The notes: a model not told the origin generated them from the letters alone. Counted from the first letter of the stretch, positions 7,737 to 17,020 are shown. The stretch: DNA of 64,000 nt from JACCSI01 sp963815285 (GCA_963815285.1 CAWFGB010000005.1:1-64000); one strand, 5' to 3'. A program made the numbers and translations.

Positions 7737-8891
7737 CTAGGGCTCGGTGACGGCCACCACGGTCCAGGTCACGGATCGCTGCACGATGGCGCCATCGCTC
7801 AGCTGCAGCCGCACGACGAACGTGTGCGTGCCCGGGCCCGTCGCCGGACCACCCACGTTCGGGCAGCGGAACGACGTCATGCCGCCGGCGCCGGTACCGG
7901 GGCGCAGGCACGACGTGAGAAACGCCGTCACGGGCATCGTGTTGAACGTGGCCGTCCCTCCGGTAATCGCCTGGCCCTGTGGATCCGCGAGCAAGACGAT
8001 GTCGAAGGCCTGGCGGGTGGTGTAGGTTCCGCTCGGGGGCGACACGACCAGTCCCGGATCAACGATGGCGACGTCGTCGAGCGCCAGCGACCCGTCGCCG
8101 ATGGTGCCGACCAGCGTGGCAGTGCCCGTCGAGAGGCTGATCGTATAGAGCGACAGCCCGCCGCCTGAGGGCCGCAGCGCGGCGAAGGCGGCGTTGTTGG
8201 TGGCGATGTCGAACGCCGTCGTCGAGCCGGCGAAGGTGACGCCAAGCGGTCCGACCTCTGTCACCACGCCGAGGTTGGGGCTGGGATTGCCGTTGATGCC
8301 GCCGATGGTCGCCAGCCCGTTGGTGGCCTGGTTCAGCGCATAGAGGGTGGTCGTCGTGGCGCCGGCGAACGGGTTGGTGTAGGCCACCGCGTCCACGATG
8401 GCCCCGGCCGGCGACAGGTTGGTATCGTCGGCGGCCAGCGCGCCGGTGTCGGGCACGAGGCGGGCGTTCTCGTCCGCGTCGTTCACCACGCGAATCCGGT
8501 CCACGGTCGGGTTGAAGTTGATGTCCCACGAGCTGCCAGGCGTCGGCAGCGTCGCGGCGTTCCCCAAGGCGGTTGCCGCGCCGGTCGTCGGGTTGATGGT
8601 GTAGGTGCGCACCAGCGTGTTCGAGCCATCGGTGGCGATGGCGTAGAGGAGCCCATTGGCGGGCCGGTAGTCGATGGCCTTGAGTGTGTCGCCAGCGGCC
8701 AGGCCGGTCACCGGAAGCGGCGCACCCACGGTCGCCGGCGTCGCCGTGTTGAACCGCACCAGCGTGTTGGCGCCTTGCACGAGACCGAGGACGGCCTGAC
8801 CGGGAGACTGAGCCCGGGCCGGAACTGCGGCCAGTACCACTGCAACCGAAAACGCCAAGGAGACTGGGAGCGAACGGCGTCGGATCGTCAT
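7737..8891 (-). CDS. Secreted DUF4394 repeat protein
   Basis: This 384-residue protein begins MTIRRRSLPVSLAFSV with a clear signal peptide cleaved near ARAQ. The start is fixed by GGAGG five bases upstream. Residues 30-270 match DUF4394, a beta-propeller-like fold with repeated phrases such as TLKAIDYRPANG, IRVVNDADEN and DTGALAADDTNLS. The C-terminal 110 residues form an Ig-like beta-rich domain. It is probably exported or on the cell surface; function unknown. Confidence 0.85.
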   Translation of the reverse strand: MTIRRRSLPVSLAFSVAVVLAAVPARAQSPGQAVLGLVQGANTLVRFNTATPATVGAPLPVTGLAAGDTLKAIDYRPANGLLYAIATDGSNTLVRTYTINPTTGAATALGNAATLPTPGSSWDINFNPTVDRIRVVNDADENARLVPDTGALAADDTNLSPAGAIVDAVAYTNPFAGATTTTLYALNQATNGLATIGGINGNPSPNLGVVTEVGPLGVTFAGSTTAFDIATNNAAFAALRPSGGGLSLYTISLSTGTATLVGTIGDGSLALDDVAIVDPGLVVSPPSGTYTTRQAFDIVLLADPQGQAITGGTATFNTMPVTAFLTSCLRPGTGAGGMTSFRCPNVGGPATGPGTHTFVVRLQLSDGAIVQRSVTWTVVAVTEP

Positions 8892-9078
8892 GACTACCTC
8901 CAGAGCTGCGAGTGTTCGACGTGGGGGCACATTCGACACTACGCGCCAGGCCGGCGTGCGGATTTCGCGACGGCGGCAGCTGAGGTTGGATTATGACGCG
9001 CTGATCGGGTAGGAAATGAAACAGGCGGCGTAGCGCATACGCCGACGTGCGCGCCGCTCGCCGGCTGCAGCGGCTGGT

Positions 9079-9537
9079 TTAGGCTGACTTCCGCCCAACC
9101 AAGCGAAGCGTCTTGTCGTCATGTTCACCACCGAAGTACCGGTCGAGTAACTGTTCGAACACAGATCCAGCCGGCGAGACGCAGGCGAACAGCGTCGCAC
9201 ACGAGCGTAGTTTCATGTCATCGGGTGAGCCGAACACTTCGAGGGCCGACTGCCCTTCGACACCGAGCACCGCCTGCACACTCTCCAGTAGGCGCGGACC
9301 GAGGATGGGGTGACGCAGGTAGGCTTCGGCCTCCGCCACGCTCTTGATCGAATATTGCCTGGACGTTGAGCTGACCCCTAGCCCGTCGAATTGCGGGAAG
9401 ATGTACCACATCCAGTGCGAGCGCTTCCGGCCTGCTCGGATTTCCGACATGGCTTGGTCGTAGTCGGGCTCCTGCGCTCGAACGAAACGAGCCAAGTCGT
9501 AGGGGTCGGCGCTGGTGAAGGTTCGCTGTTCCGCCAT
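9079..9537 (-). CDS. DUF1810 family protein
   Basis: This 152-residue protein with the DUF1810 signatures RSHWMWYIFPQ and YLRHPILGPRL is full length for the family. The fold is small and helical, with no signal peptide. Calcineurin-like names are sometimes attached to DUF1810 but no biochemical role is established. Confidence 0.88.
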   Translation of the reverse strand: MAEQRTFTSADPYDLARFVRAQEPDYDQAMSEIRAGRKRSHWMWYIFPQFDGLGVSSTSRQYSIKSVAEAEAYLRHPILGPRLLESVQAVLGVEGQSALEVFGSPDDMKLRSCATLFACVSPAGSVFEQLLDRYFGGEHDDKTLRLVGRKSA

Positions 9538-9651
9538 CCCTTTGTCCCTCTCGCTATCGTCCGCCGCTCAGCCGAGGGCGGCGCAATAGATTCTGAGGCC
9601 ACCAGATCGCTGAGGCTACCTCGACAACATAATAGGCGTTCTCCGCGGGCC

Positions 9652-9711
9652 CAAGCGCGATTCGGCGACGCGTATCGCGCGTACCGGAGCAATGTTCCAC
9701 GATGGCTCGGA
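9652..9711 (+). pseudogene. Leftover C-terminal tail of a second isoprenylcysteine methyltransferase-like gene
   Basis: The short stretch RFGDAYRAYRSNVPRWLG nearly repeats the tail of the next gene (RFGDSYRAYRSQTGRFLP) and lies in the same frame just upstream of it. It looks like what remains of a tandem paralogue. The stop codon is gone and the frame runs on into the next gene. Confidence 0.4.
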
Positions 9712-9771
9712 GCACGGGGTCATCAGGAACCGCGACCGTCATCATCGCGAAGCAGTAGAAGGCGAACGGAT

Positions 9772-10383
9772 ATGGACCCGGATCAGACATTCCGCACGCT
9801 CATGGTGATCGGCTTTGTCGTGCTGCTTCCCATCGGCGTTTATTACCGGCTGAAATCGCAGACAACCGGCGAACGTCTCGATCGGAGCCATGAGGGAGTG
9901 TTCATCCTGGCGACGCTGCGCCCACTGGGGCTGATTTGCTGGGCAGGAATGATCGCGTACATGATCAATCCCGTGTGGATGTCGTGGTCGTCGTTGCCGT
10001 TGCCCGCATGGCTTCGGTGGAGCGGGGCCGCTCTCGCGCCGCTCGGCGCAGGACTGCTCGTCTGGACCTTCCGCGCGCTCGGCCCCAACCTCACGGACAC
10101 GGTCGTCACCAGGCAATCGCACACGCTCGTGACCCGAGGGCCGTATCGATTCGTCCGTCATCCCTTCTACGATTCCGCCGCCGTACTCGTTCTGGCCACG
10201 TCGATGATGATGGCGAACTGGTTCGTGCTCTTGGTGGGCGCGTTGGTGTTCCTGCTTTTAGCTGTGAGATCACACTCCGAAGAGGAAAAGTTGCTGACCC
10301 GTTTTGGCGACTCGTATCGAGCGTACCGATCACAGACTGGCCGTTTCTTACCGAAGATCGGGGGAGACGTCTCACGGCGCTAG
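9772..10383 (+). CDS. Isoprenylcysteine carboxyl methyltransferase-like membrane protein
   Basis: This 203-residue integral membrane protein has about five hydrophobic segments and the ICMT/PEMT signature LVTRGPYRFVRHPFY, then EEEKLLTRFGDSYRAY. These are the SAM-binding and lipid-side motifs of the family. In bacteria such proteins methylate unknown lipidic or small substrates at the membrane. The chosen ATG begins MDPDQTFRTL, although the frame is open further upstream. Confidence 0.85.
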   Translation: MDPDQTFRTLMVIGFVVLLPIGVYYRLKSQTTGERLDRSHEGVFILATLRPLGLICWAGMIAYMINPVWMSWSSLPLPAWLRWSGAALAPLGAGLLVWTFRALGPNLTDTVVTRQSHTLVTRGPYRFVRHPFYDSAAVLVLATSMMMANWFVLLVGALVFLLLAVRSHSEEEKLLTRFGDSYRAYRSQTGRFLPKIGGDVSRR

Positions 10384-10447
10384 GATGACGTAGAGGTTCT
10401 CAGATTGATCGCGGAGCCAAAGGAGAACCGCGCTCGTAACGGCGTTC

Positions 10448-10660
10448 TCAACAGGCGGCCCGGTCGAGCAGGCGCACAAGCGACGGTACCGAGTCGATCT
10501 CCAGCTTGCGCATTGCGTGTCCGCGGTGGACTTTCACTGTCTCCTCGCTGATCCCCAGTTTCGTACGCAATCTGCTTATTGAGCAGACCGCGTGCGACCC
10601 ATCGCCGGCGGCCATCCACCTCAACGGCATCACCGTCACCTCGAACCGTCGTTTTGAGCG
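10448..10660 (-). pseudogene. Fossil of a NarL/FixJ-type response regulator (HTH end only)
   Basis: The minus strand reads VARGLLNKQIAY in one frame and LGISEETVKVHRGHAMRKLE in the next, together the LuxR-type DNA-recognition helices. They continue to SVPSLVRLLDRA and a stop. One extra base near 10570 breaks the frame. No receiver domain is left upstream. Confidence 0.6.
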
Positions 10661-10869
10661 GCTGTGCGGACGGGGTAGACACGACTGGATCGCCAAAAGC
10701 ATCTTGCAGACGCCGTGGCCGAGCAGTCTCGCGCAGCCGTTCCCTATGTGGCCTGTGCGCGAGCGATCGCTCACAGACGACGTGACGACACACTCCCGTT
10801 ACAAAGTCGTGCGTCATGTGCAGTTAGAATGCAGGCTTCTGCCGCGATGCTGAGCGCTAACATCAAGCT

Positions 10870-11156
10870 GTGGCGCCGGTGCTGATGACACTCTCGCACG
10901 AGTTCCGCGGTCATCGACCTCAACCCGTTGGCACAGCTTGTTGTCGAATCGGCGCAGCCCGCCGCGAAAGGATTCGAACCGTTCAAGCATAAGGACTCAA
11001 CGGTGCAAGTGTCCGACAAAGGGCTCGGCCTGGGCCTCGGGCTTGTTCGCGAACTCGTCCAACTCCACGAGTGCCGACGTCCGTGCGGTGAGCAAGGGAG
11101 AAGGGCAAGTAACAGCACTGATGGTGAGCAGCGGTCTCATACGCCGCACAGATAGT
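10870..11156 (+). pseudogene. Condensed fossil of a histidine kinase
   Basis: Short kinase landmarks survive in correct order but with the intervening sequence deleted. An H-box-like MTLSHEFR comes first, then VIDLNPLAQLVVESAQPAA (pre-ATPase region), then FEPFKHKDST and GLGLGLGLVRELVQLH (F and G2 boxes). After a frameshift comes ADVRAVSKGEGQVTALMVS (C-terminal strand). A functional kinase would need several hundred residues more. Confidence 0.6.
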
Positions 11157-11175
11157 CGATTGGTCAGGAGGGTTT

Positions 11176-11664
11176 ATGTCAACGAAGACGGATTACAGCG
11201 CGGACGAGTGGAAAGCGATATCTGGAGCGCCAGTAGCCGCAGGGTTGTTCATTACGCTGTCCGACGCCAGCGGCCCCATAGGAATTGCCAAGGAAGCGAT
11301 TGCCGTAGGGAAGGCGATCACGGAGTCGGCGCAGGGCGATGCGCCAGAAATCGTGAAATCTCTCGCCGAGAGCGTGAAGACAGGCGGTGGGCGCCCTGAG
11401 TTGCCCGACGTACCGACGGGCGATCGCGCGCAGGCGAAAGACGCCGTGATCGGCGCCATCAGAAAGGCCATTGAAGCGGTTGAAAGGAAATCGCCGAACG
11501 AGGCCGAGGGATTCAAGGCCTGGCTGGCATCGGTAGCGGTGAAGGTGTCGCAGGCGTCGAAGGAAGGCGGCTTTCTCGGTATCGGCGGGACTGTAGTCAG
11601 CGCGCAAGAACAGGAAGCGCTCACGACGTTGGCAGGCGTCCTTGGGGTGACTGCGCGGTCGTAG
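11176..11664 (+). CDS. Conserved-looking hypothetical protein, 162 aa
   Basis: I do not recognise the family. The start has a strong AGGAGG. The protein has no signal peptide and is helical, with GPIGIAKEAIAVGKAI near the N-terminus and a C-terminal stretch KEGGFLGIGGTVVSAQEQEA. It lies 46 bp upstream of the DUF937 gene and probably shares a transcript with it and the GlsB-like gene, which hints at a stress-related setting. Confidence 0.7.
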   Translation: MSTKTDYSADEWKAISGAPVAAGLFITLSDASGPIGIAKEAIAVGKAITESAQGDAPEIVKSLAESVKTGGGRPELPDVPTGDRAQAKDAVIGAIRKAIEAVERKSPNEAEGFKAWLASVAVKVSQASKEGGFLGIGGTVVSAQEQEALTTLAGVLGVTARS

Positions 11665-11710
11665 CGTGAAGTAAGAACGATCAGAGCGATCTGTCCAAAA
11701 GGAGGGCGAT

Positions 11711-12274
11711 ATGAACATGCTCGACGCAATACTCGGAGCTCAAGGGGGAGGCGCCGCTCAGCAACTCGGACGTCAGTTCGGCCTGAATGAGAGCCAAGTC
11801 TCCTCAGCGTTGTCAGCGTTGGTACCCGCGCTCGCCGCTGGGTTCCAGCAAAACATGTCCAGTCCCCAGGCCCTCGACGGCCTAATCTCCGCCCTGGGAG
11901 GCGGTCAGCACCAGCAGTATGTCGACGATCCGAATACGCTAGGTCGTCCCGACACCACGGCAGATGGAAACGGCATCCTCGGACACCTCTTCGGTACCAA
12001 GGACGTCAGCCGCGAGGTTGCGAGCCGGGCGTCGGCGCAGACCGGCATAAGTGAGAGCGTCCTGAAAAGCATGCTTCCCGTCGTTGCCGCGATGGCGATG
12101 GGAGCGATGAGCAAGCGAATGGCGGCATCACCGACGCCCGCCACCGGGGCGCGTCCAGCAGGGGACTTACTCAGCATGTTGACACCGATGCTCGACGCCG
12201 ACCGCGACGGGTCAATCGTCGATGACGTCCTCGGCTTGATCGGGCGGTTCGGCGGGAGGGGAGCGCACAGCTGA
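11711..12274 (+). CDS. DUF937 (YidB-like) protein
   Basis: This 187-residue protein has the DUF937 pattern: N-terminal MLDAILGAQGGG, QQLGRQFGLNESQVSSALSA, then a second repeat ASAQTGISESVLKSMLPVVA and a C-terminal LDADRDGSIVDDVLGL that resembles an EF-hand loop (D-x-D-x-D-G). A strong AGGAGGG precedes the ATG. Function unknown. Confidence 0.85.
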   Translation: MNMLDAILGAQGGGAAQQLGRQFGLNESQVSSALSALVPALAAGFQQNMSSPQALDGLISALGGGQHQQYVDDPNTLGRPDTTADGNGILGHLFGTKDVSREVASRASAQTGISESVLKSMLPVVAAMAMGAMSKRMAASPTPATGARPAGDLLSMLTPMLDADRDGSIVDDVLGLIGRFGGRGAHS

Positions 12275-12304
12275 ATCCCGCGAGCCGCAACAAAGGAGGC
12301 AACC

Positions 12305-12537
12305 ATGTTCGGTTGGGATGGATCCTGTTTGGCCTGATCGTCGGCGTCGTCGCCAAGCTCATTATGCCGGGCAGGGATCCCGGCGGAATCGCAGTAACGA
12401 TCCTTCTGGGTATAGCGGGCGCGCTCGTGGCAGGTCTTCTCGGACAACTGGCCGGGTTCTACGGACCCGGTGACGCGGCGGGCCTAATCATGTCGGTGAT
12501 TGGCGCGGTCCTGCTGCTGTTCGCCTATCGCAGCTGA
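12305..12537 (+). CDS. GlsB/YeaQ/YmgE family membrane protein with a 5-bp insertion near the start
   Basis: The body (GWILFGLIVGVVAKLIMPG, then two more hydrophobic segments) is the transglycosylase-associated GlsB/YeaQ family, small inner-membrane stress proteins. The best ribosome site (AAGGAGG, spacing 5) serves ATG 12305, which would give the family's usual start MFGW. Five extra bases (GATGG) after the Trp codon then put the rest out of frame. A TTG at 12313 is in frame with the body but is 13 nt from the Shine-Dalgarno sequence. It is either expressed weakly from TTG or is broken. Confidence 0.75.
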
Positions 12538-12797
12538 GACCAGCGTAGGCGTGCGACCGGCGGCGACATGCCTGTCCTCCGCTGTCGCCGTGGGCGCAAA
12601 GGTACGGGGCGATCGCCGCGCCTTCACGGCCGCCGAGTCGGATTTGCGGAGACTTGGTTTCAACGACGCTCCACAAAGCCTGTACCGGTCCTGGTGAAGT
12701 TTGGGAGCTGTGCCGCGTTCACGCGGTCAGTTCTGTGTTGGCTTAAGCACCCGGGCCATTCGCGGGGAGGAACGTCAAACTGAGAGGATTTGCGCGT

Positions 12798-13967
12798 ATG
12801 TCACCGAACATCGGTGGAACCATTAGAACCGTTACGGTCGCTCTGGCAACGTTCGTCGGTTTGATTGCAAACCCTGCGATGGCTCAATCGATAGAGGGGA
12901 CGGCGACATATCGAGAGCGCATGGCGCTGCCGCCATCCGCCGTCTTTGAAGCCACTCTCGAAGACGTGTCACGCGTTGATGCACCAGCAGAAACGATCGC
13001 GCGCATACGCGTCGCGTCGCCAGGTAATCCGCCAATCAAGTTCGCGATTGCTTACGATCCGGCCAAGATCCTGACCGACCGACGCTACGTCGTTCGCGCG
13101 AGAATCCTCCTCGATCACAAAATGCTGTTCACCACCGATACCGCCGCCCCGGTGCTCACGCACGGCGGCTCAACCGGCGTGTCGATCATGCTGCGGAGAG
13201 TTGGCGAAGTGCAGACCACGCCCACCAAGCCGACCGGTAACAACCCACTCGAACGGACGTATTGGAAGGCAATCGAGCTCGTCGGGAAGCCGACACCCGC
13301 GCAGGACGCGAAGCGTGAGGCGCATCTGGTGTTTCAAGAGGGCCGCCTATCCGGGTCAGACGGGTGCAACCGTGTCACGGGCACCTACCAACTGAAAGGG
13401 GACGCCGTTACTTTCGGTCCGCTGGCTGGCACGCGGATGGCCTGCATCAATGAGGCGGCCGAGGTCGGGCGCGCATTTCACGAAGCGATGAAGGGCGCCA
13501 CCCGGCTAACGATTGCCAGCGATCGGCTGGAACTCTTCGATGCCGCAGGCAAGCGCATAGCGGCGTTCGCTGCAGGCGCTGCTCAGGTGTCTGCGCCTTC
13601 GAACCCGCCGTCCCTCGCAGGAACGTCGTGGCAACTCGTCAAGTTCCAAGGCAGCGATGGGACGACGCTGACGCCTGACGATCGCTCGAAGTACACGATT
13701 GAGTTCGGCGCCGATGGGCAGCTGACCGCGCGCGTCGACTGCAATCGAGGCCGTGGCACGTGGAAGTCGGCCGGCACGAATCAAGTTGAGTTCGGCCCAC
13801 TTGCGCTAACGCGGGCCAAGTGCCCCGCCGAATCGCTGCACGATCAGATCGTGAAGCAGTGGGGCTATATCCGTTCGTACGTGATCAAAGACGGCCATCT
13901 CTTCCTCTCGCTGATGGCAGATGGTGGCATCTACGAGTTGGAACCGCTCAGGAAGCCGACGCCTTGA
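12798..13967 (+). CDS. Secreted YbaY-like plus double META (HslJ-like) domain protein
   Basis: This 389-residue protein has a signal peptide (cleavage near AMAQ). Residues 32-130 resemble the YbaY lipoprotein beta-sandwich (GTATYRERMALPPSAVFEA, then RIRVASPGNPPIKFAI). Two META domains follow (about 150-250 and 270-385), each with the hallmark of a lone cysteine after N or D: SDGCNRVTGTY with RMACINE, and VDCNRGRGTW with RAKCPAE. META/HslJ proteins are linked to outer-envelope stress and inhibitor resistance. Periplasmic or outer-membrane location is inferred. Confidence 0.85.
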   Translation: MSPNIGGTIRTVTVALATFVGLIANPAMAQSIEGTATYRERMALPPSAVFEATLEDVSRVDAPAETIARIRVASPGNPPIKFAIAYDPAKILTDRRYVVRARILLDHKMLFTTDTAAPVLTHGGSTGVSIMLRRVGEVQTTPTKPTGNNPLERTYWKAIELVGKPTPAQDAKREAHLVFQEGRLSGSDGCNRVTGTYQLKGDAVTFGPLAGTRMACINEAAEVGRAFHEAMKGATRLTIASDRLELFDAAGKRIAAFAAGAAQVSAPSNPPSLAGTSWQLVKFQGSDGTTLTPDDRSKYTIEFGADGQLTARVDCNRGRGTWKSAGTNQVEFGPLALTRAKCPAESLHDQIVKQWGYIRSYVIKDGHLFLSLMADGGIYELEPLRKPTP

Positions 13968-14060
13968 CTTGAGCGGCGACGAGCGCGATGCCCAAGCGAT
14001 CCAGGGCCGTCAGCTGTTGTGCTATTTATCCTTGGCACAGGTGCGCTGATGCGCACACGC

Positions 14061-14966
14061 TCATCCCACCGAAGCCACACGTCGAAGGACGCTGCCCCGC
14101 ACGGCCCACGCACGAGCAGCAAGCACGATCGGGCGATCGGGGCCGTCGCCGAGTAGCCGCCTGCGCAACCGAAGTCGAAGCTGGTCCCGCTCGCTTGCAG
14201 GCAGTGAAGCGACGTACTCGCCGGCCGGGCCCTGCTTTTCCAGGAACGGCGACCAGTAGTCATCAAACGATACGAACCGCGTCTGGATCGTGAGCGTCTC
14301 TTCCACCACATCCTGCAGCCCGTGTTCGCGCCAGAGCCCGGCAAGGTCTCCCTTGCGAGAGAGCGGCATGTGCCGTTCGTCCCGCGCATCCATGGCAGGA
14401 CTGAGCGCAATCGCTTCGTCCCAAAACACGCGCAACATCTCCATGCCCTGTCCGTAATCCCACACGGCTGCCGCCACGGTGCCGCCGGGTCGCGTCACCC
14501 GAATCATCTCGTCCAGGGCTTTCGCGCGATCCGGGATGAAGTTGAGCACCAGAAGCGAGAGCGTGCGGTCGAAGCTTCCATCCCCGAAACGAAGCTGCTG
14601 CGCGTCACCGACTTCGAACCGGACGAGGTCCCCTGCATGACGCGTCCGGGCAAGGTCGACATACGGTGCGGCGGGATCAATGCCGATCACGCGGCTGGAC
14701 GGGGCGACTACAACGACTGCCGCAGTCAACGCCCCAGTTCCCGATCCGACGTCCAGTACGTCATCGCCGTTGCGAACCCCGGCAAATGTCACTAGGAGTG
14801 GGGCGAGGTCCCGGCTCCATCTGCCCATGAAGCGCTCGTACGCCCCACCCGCTGAGAACATCCGATTCTGCGCGCCGGCCTTGGCGTTTCCGCCGAAGAG
14901 GCTTACGGCCATGAGCGTGATGAGGGCGAGTGTGCGCTGTGACACGAACACATTGCCGATGAGCAT
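14061..14966 (-). CDS. Class I SAM methyltransferase with an N-terminal signal-like segment
   Basis: This 301-residue protein has motif I VLDVGSGTGA, GIDPAAPYVDLAR, DRTLSLLVLNFIPD and a methyltransferase-11 core at 55-170. Unusually, residues 8-30 (TLALITLMAVSLFGGNAKA) look like a signal peptide or membrane anchor. The start is well supported by GGAGG eight bases upstream. A SAM enzyme has no obvious cofactor outside the cytoplasm, so the segment may be a membrane anchor. Confidence 0.8.
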   Translation of the reverse strand: MLIGNVFVSQRTLALITLMAVSLFGGNAKAGAQNRMFSAGGAYERFMGRWSRDLAPLLVTFAGVRNGDDVLDVGSGTGALTAAVVVVAPSSRVIGIDPAAPYVDLARTRHAGDLVRFEVGDAQQLRFGDGSFDRTLSLLVLNFIPDRAKALDEMIRVTRPGGTVAAAVWDYGQGMEMLRVFWDEAIALSPAMDARDERHMPLSRKGDLAGLWREHGLQDVVEETLTIQTRFVSFDDYWSPFLEKQGPAGEYVASLPASERDQLRLRLRRRLLGDGPDRPIVLAARAWAVRGSVLRRVASVG

Positions 14967-15068
14967 GTGAACGACCTCCGTGGTGGAGCAATGCTGACGG
15001 CCTCGAACACACTCGACTCGTCTTGCTTTCTTCCGATTTCTTCGACCAATTTGCGCCGGATCTCTCTG

Positions 15069-16154
15069 CTACGGACGTACGGTGACGCCGTGGATCGCAC
15101 ATCCCCCTTGCCCGGTCGGTGGCTCCGGAAGGGGCGGGCCGCACGTCGCGGGGTTGAACGGCGCGGGCGGAGAGAGTTGAAGGAACGTTGCGGTTTGCTG
15201 GTTGACCTTCACGATCACAAGCTGGCCAGATGCACGAAGCGACACGAAGAGGGTGTTTCCGCGCACGCTCAGGGCGTCCGGCTCATCGTTCCCAATCCCC
15301 AGCGTCGGGTCGAGCGGCACCGCAGCGATCGGGCTAGCGACCGGCCCTCTAAGGTCTGCCACGATGATCTGGTCACTATGTGGCGATGTTCCGAACCCTA
15401 TTTTCTCGTTCGGGCTCATGTTGAAGCTGTGCCAATCCGCTGCGCCGAGCGTGCCAGCGTCGACGAGCGTGTCGGTGGTCGTGTCTAGGCGATAGATGTG
15501 GCCTCCTCCACCGCTGGAGGCCACGGTCACGATCCGGCCCCGCTTGGACTTGATCATGCCGCAGGCCACAAAGCCGTCGGTGTCTAGCGTGCCGAGATGG
15601 GTCATCGTAGGCACATCGACCACGGCGATCCCGCTCGGCCGCAATGAGACATACGCCCGTTCGCCGTCGTCTCGGAACACGGAGCAGATCGGCGCTCTTC
15701 CCAACGAGGCGAAAGAGAGGCTCCCTGCCACCTGCCAGGACTCCGCGGCTTCATCTGCGGCGACCTTGATCAGACTCATCGATGCTAATTGGGCGACGAG
15801 GAGTACCGATCCATCCGGCGATGGCTTGGCCTGATGAGTCAGCGTGGGACCCAGATGCAGCGTCTGCACGACCTGGCGGTCGTCGGCGCGGAGGATCGAC
15901 AGGTCGCCGTTTCTCATGCCCGCCACGTAGGCGTAGTCGCCAAGCGGCGAGAACGTGATGATGTGCGGGCCGATGCCTGGAACCTGAATCGTCTCGATGG
16001 AGGAACCTTGTCCATGGACGATGAACAGACGATCTGTGCCTTGACTGGTGACCCAGAGCTCCCCAGAGTCGGCTTGCTGCGCTGTCTCTGCGACGACAGA
16101 CGCGCTGAACCCGATCGCCAACCCGATCGCAAGCCGTCCCATCAGACGAATCAT
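15069..16154 (-). CDS. Secreted YncE-like beta-propeller protein
   Basis: This 361-residue protein has a signal peptide (MIRLMGRLAIGLAIGFSASV) and seven or so blades with the YncE/lactonase phrasing ELWVTSQGTDRLFIV, IITFSPLGDYAYVAG and GERAYVSLRPSGIAVVDV. GAGGAGG lies upstream of the start. Function unknown, probably periplasmic. It diverges from the HxlR-type regulator across about 130 bp, so that regulator could control it. Confidence 0.82.
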   Translation of the reverse strand: MIRLMGRLAIGLAIGFSASVVAETAQQADSGELWVTSQGTDRLFIVHGQGSSIETIQVPGIGPHIITFSPLGDYAYVAGMRNGDLSILRADDRQVVQTLHLGPTLTHQAKPSPDGSVLLVAQLASMSLIKVAADEAAESWQVAGSLSFASLGRAPICSVFRDDGERAYVSLRPSGIAVVDVPTMTHLGTLDTDGFVACGMIKSKRGRIVTVASSGGGGHIYRLDTTTDTLVDAGTLGAADWHSFNMSPNEKIGFGTSPHSDQIIVADLRGPVASPIAAVPLDPTLGIGNDEPDALSVRGNTLFVSLRASGQLVIVKVNQQTATFLQLSPPAPFNPATCGPPLPEPPTGQGGCAIHGVTVRP

Positions 16155-16284
16155 GCTTACCTCCTCGGATTTCGAACAGCAGTCACGGTATGCGCAGGGG
16201 AAGTCCGGCGGAAGTGCAACGAGCGGACTAATTCGGTTCATTTTTTGGACTGGCACGGGCGAATCGGGCGTGCCAGGATGCGAC

Positions 16285-17020
16285 ATGCAGAAATACAAGC
16301 AGGTACTGTCCCGTCGCGCGGGCGTCCGAGATCCTGGCGGATCGGTGGACGCCGCTCATCGTGCGCGAGCTCATTCTCGGCAGCCATCGCTTCAACGAGA
16401 TCGAGCGGGGGCTGCCCGGAATCTCCCGCTCGCTGCTGGCATCGCGCCTCCGCGACCTGGAAGACTCGGGCGTCGTCGAGCGCCTGCCCGGTGCGCAACC
16501 GAAGGCACTGGCATATCACCTTTCTGAGTCTGGAAGGGATCTCAAGACAGTCATCGAGACGCTTGGCGCCTGGGGCGTTCGCTGGGCCTTCGGCGAGCCG
16601 AGGCCGGAGGAGTTGGACGCCGGGTTATTGATCTGGAGGATTCACCAGCGGATCAATCGTGAGCTCTTGCCGGAACGGCGTACGGTCGTGGAGTTCGACT
16701 TCACCGGTCCTCGCGGACGACGAGTGTGGTTGCTCCTCGAGCCACGGGAGGTTTCGGTCTGTGTGACGCCCCCTGGGTTCGATTCCGATCTGATCGTTCG
16801 TGCGGATCTGGAGTTCTTCTACCGTGTCTGGCTGGGACACATTGAGTATGACGCCGCCATTCGCTGTCGCTCCCTGGTTGTCGAGGGGCTTCCTGCTCTT
16901 GCGAAGCAACTTCCGCGGTGGTTCATGTGGAGCCCGATGGCGCGCTTCGTTCGGGAACGCGAGCACACGATGGCGCAGGTCCCAAAAATCGTCGGTGCCA
17001 CAAACCGTCGCGCAGTTTGA
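16285..17020 (+). CDS. HxlR-family regulator with SCP2-like C-terminus, frameshifted after codon 6
   Basis: The reading MQKYKQ at 16285 must move one base (an extra G near 16303) to continue YCPVARASEILADRWTPLIV, the canonical HxlR start including its cysteine. The rest is intact: winged helix GSHRFNEIERGLPGISRSLL, then a domain from about residue 120 (VEFDFTGPRGRRVWLLLEP) resembling the SCP2-type ligand-binding tails on some HxlR proteins. No alternative start is obvious in the main frame. A DNA-binding sensor role is inferred. Confidence 0.75.

Noticed and set aside
12541..12790. Small protein genes between the GlsB-like and META-domain genes
   Set aside because: The short frames there have no ribosome site and unlikely composition.
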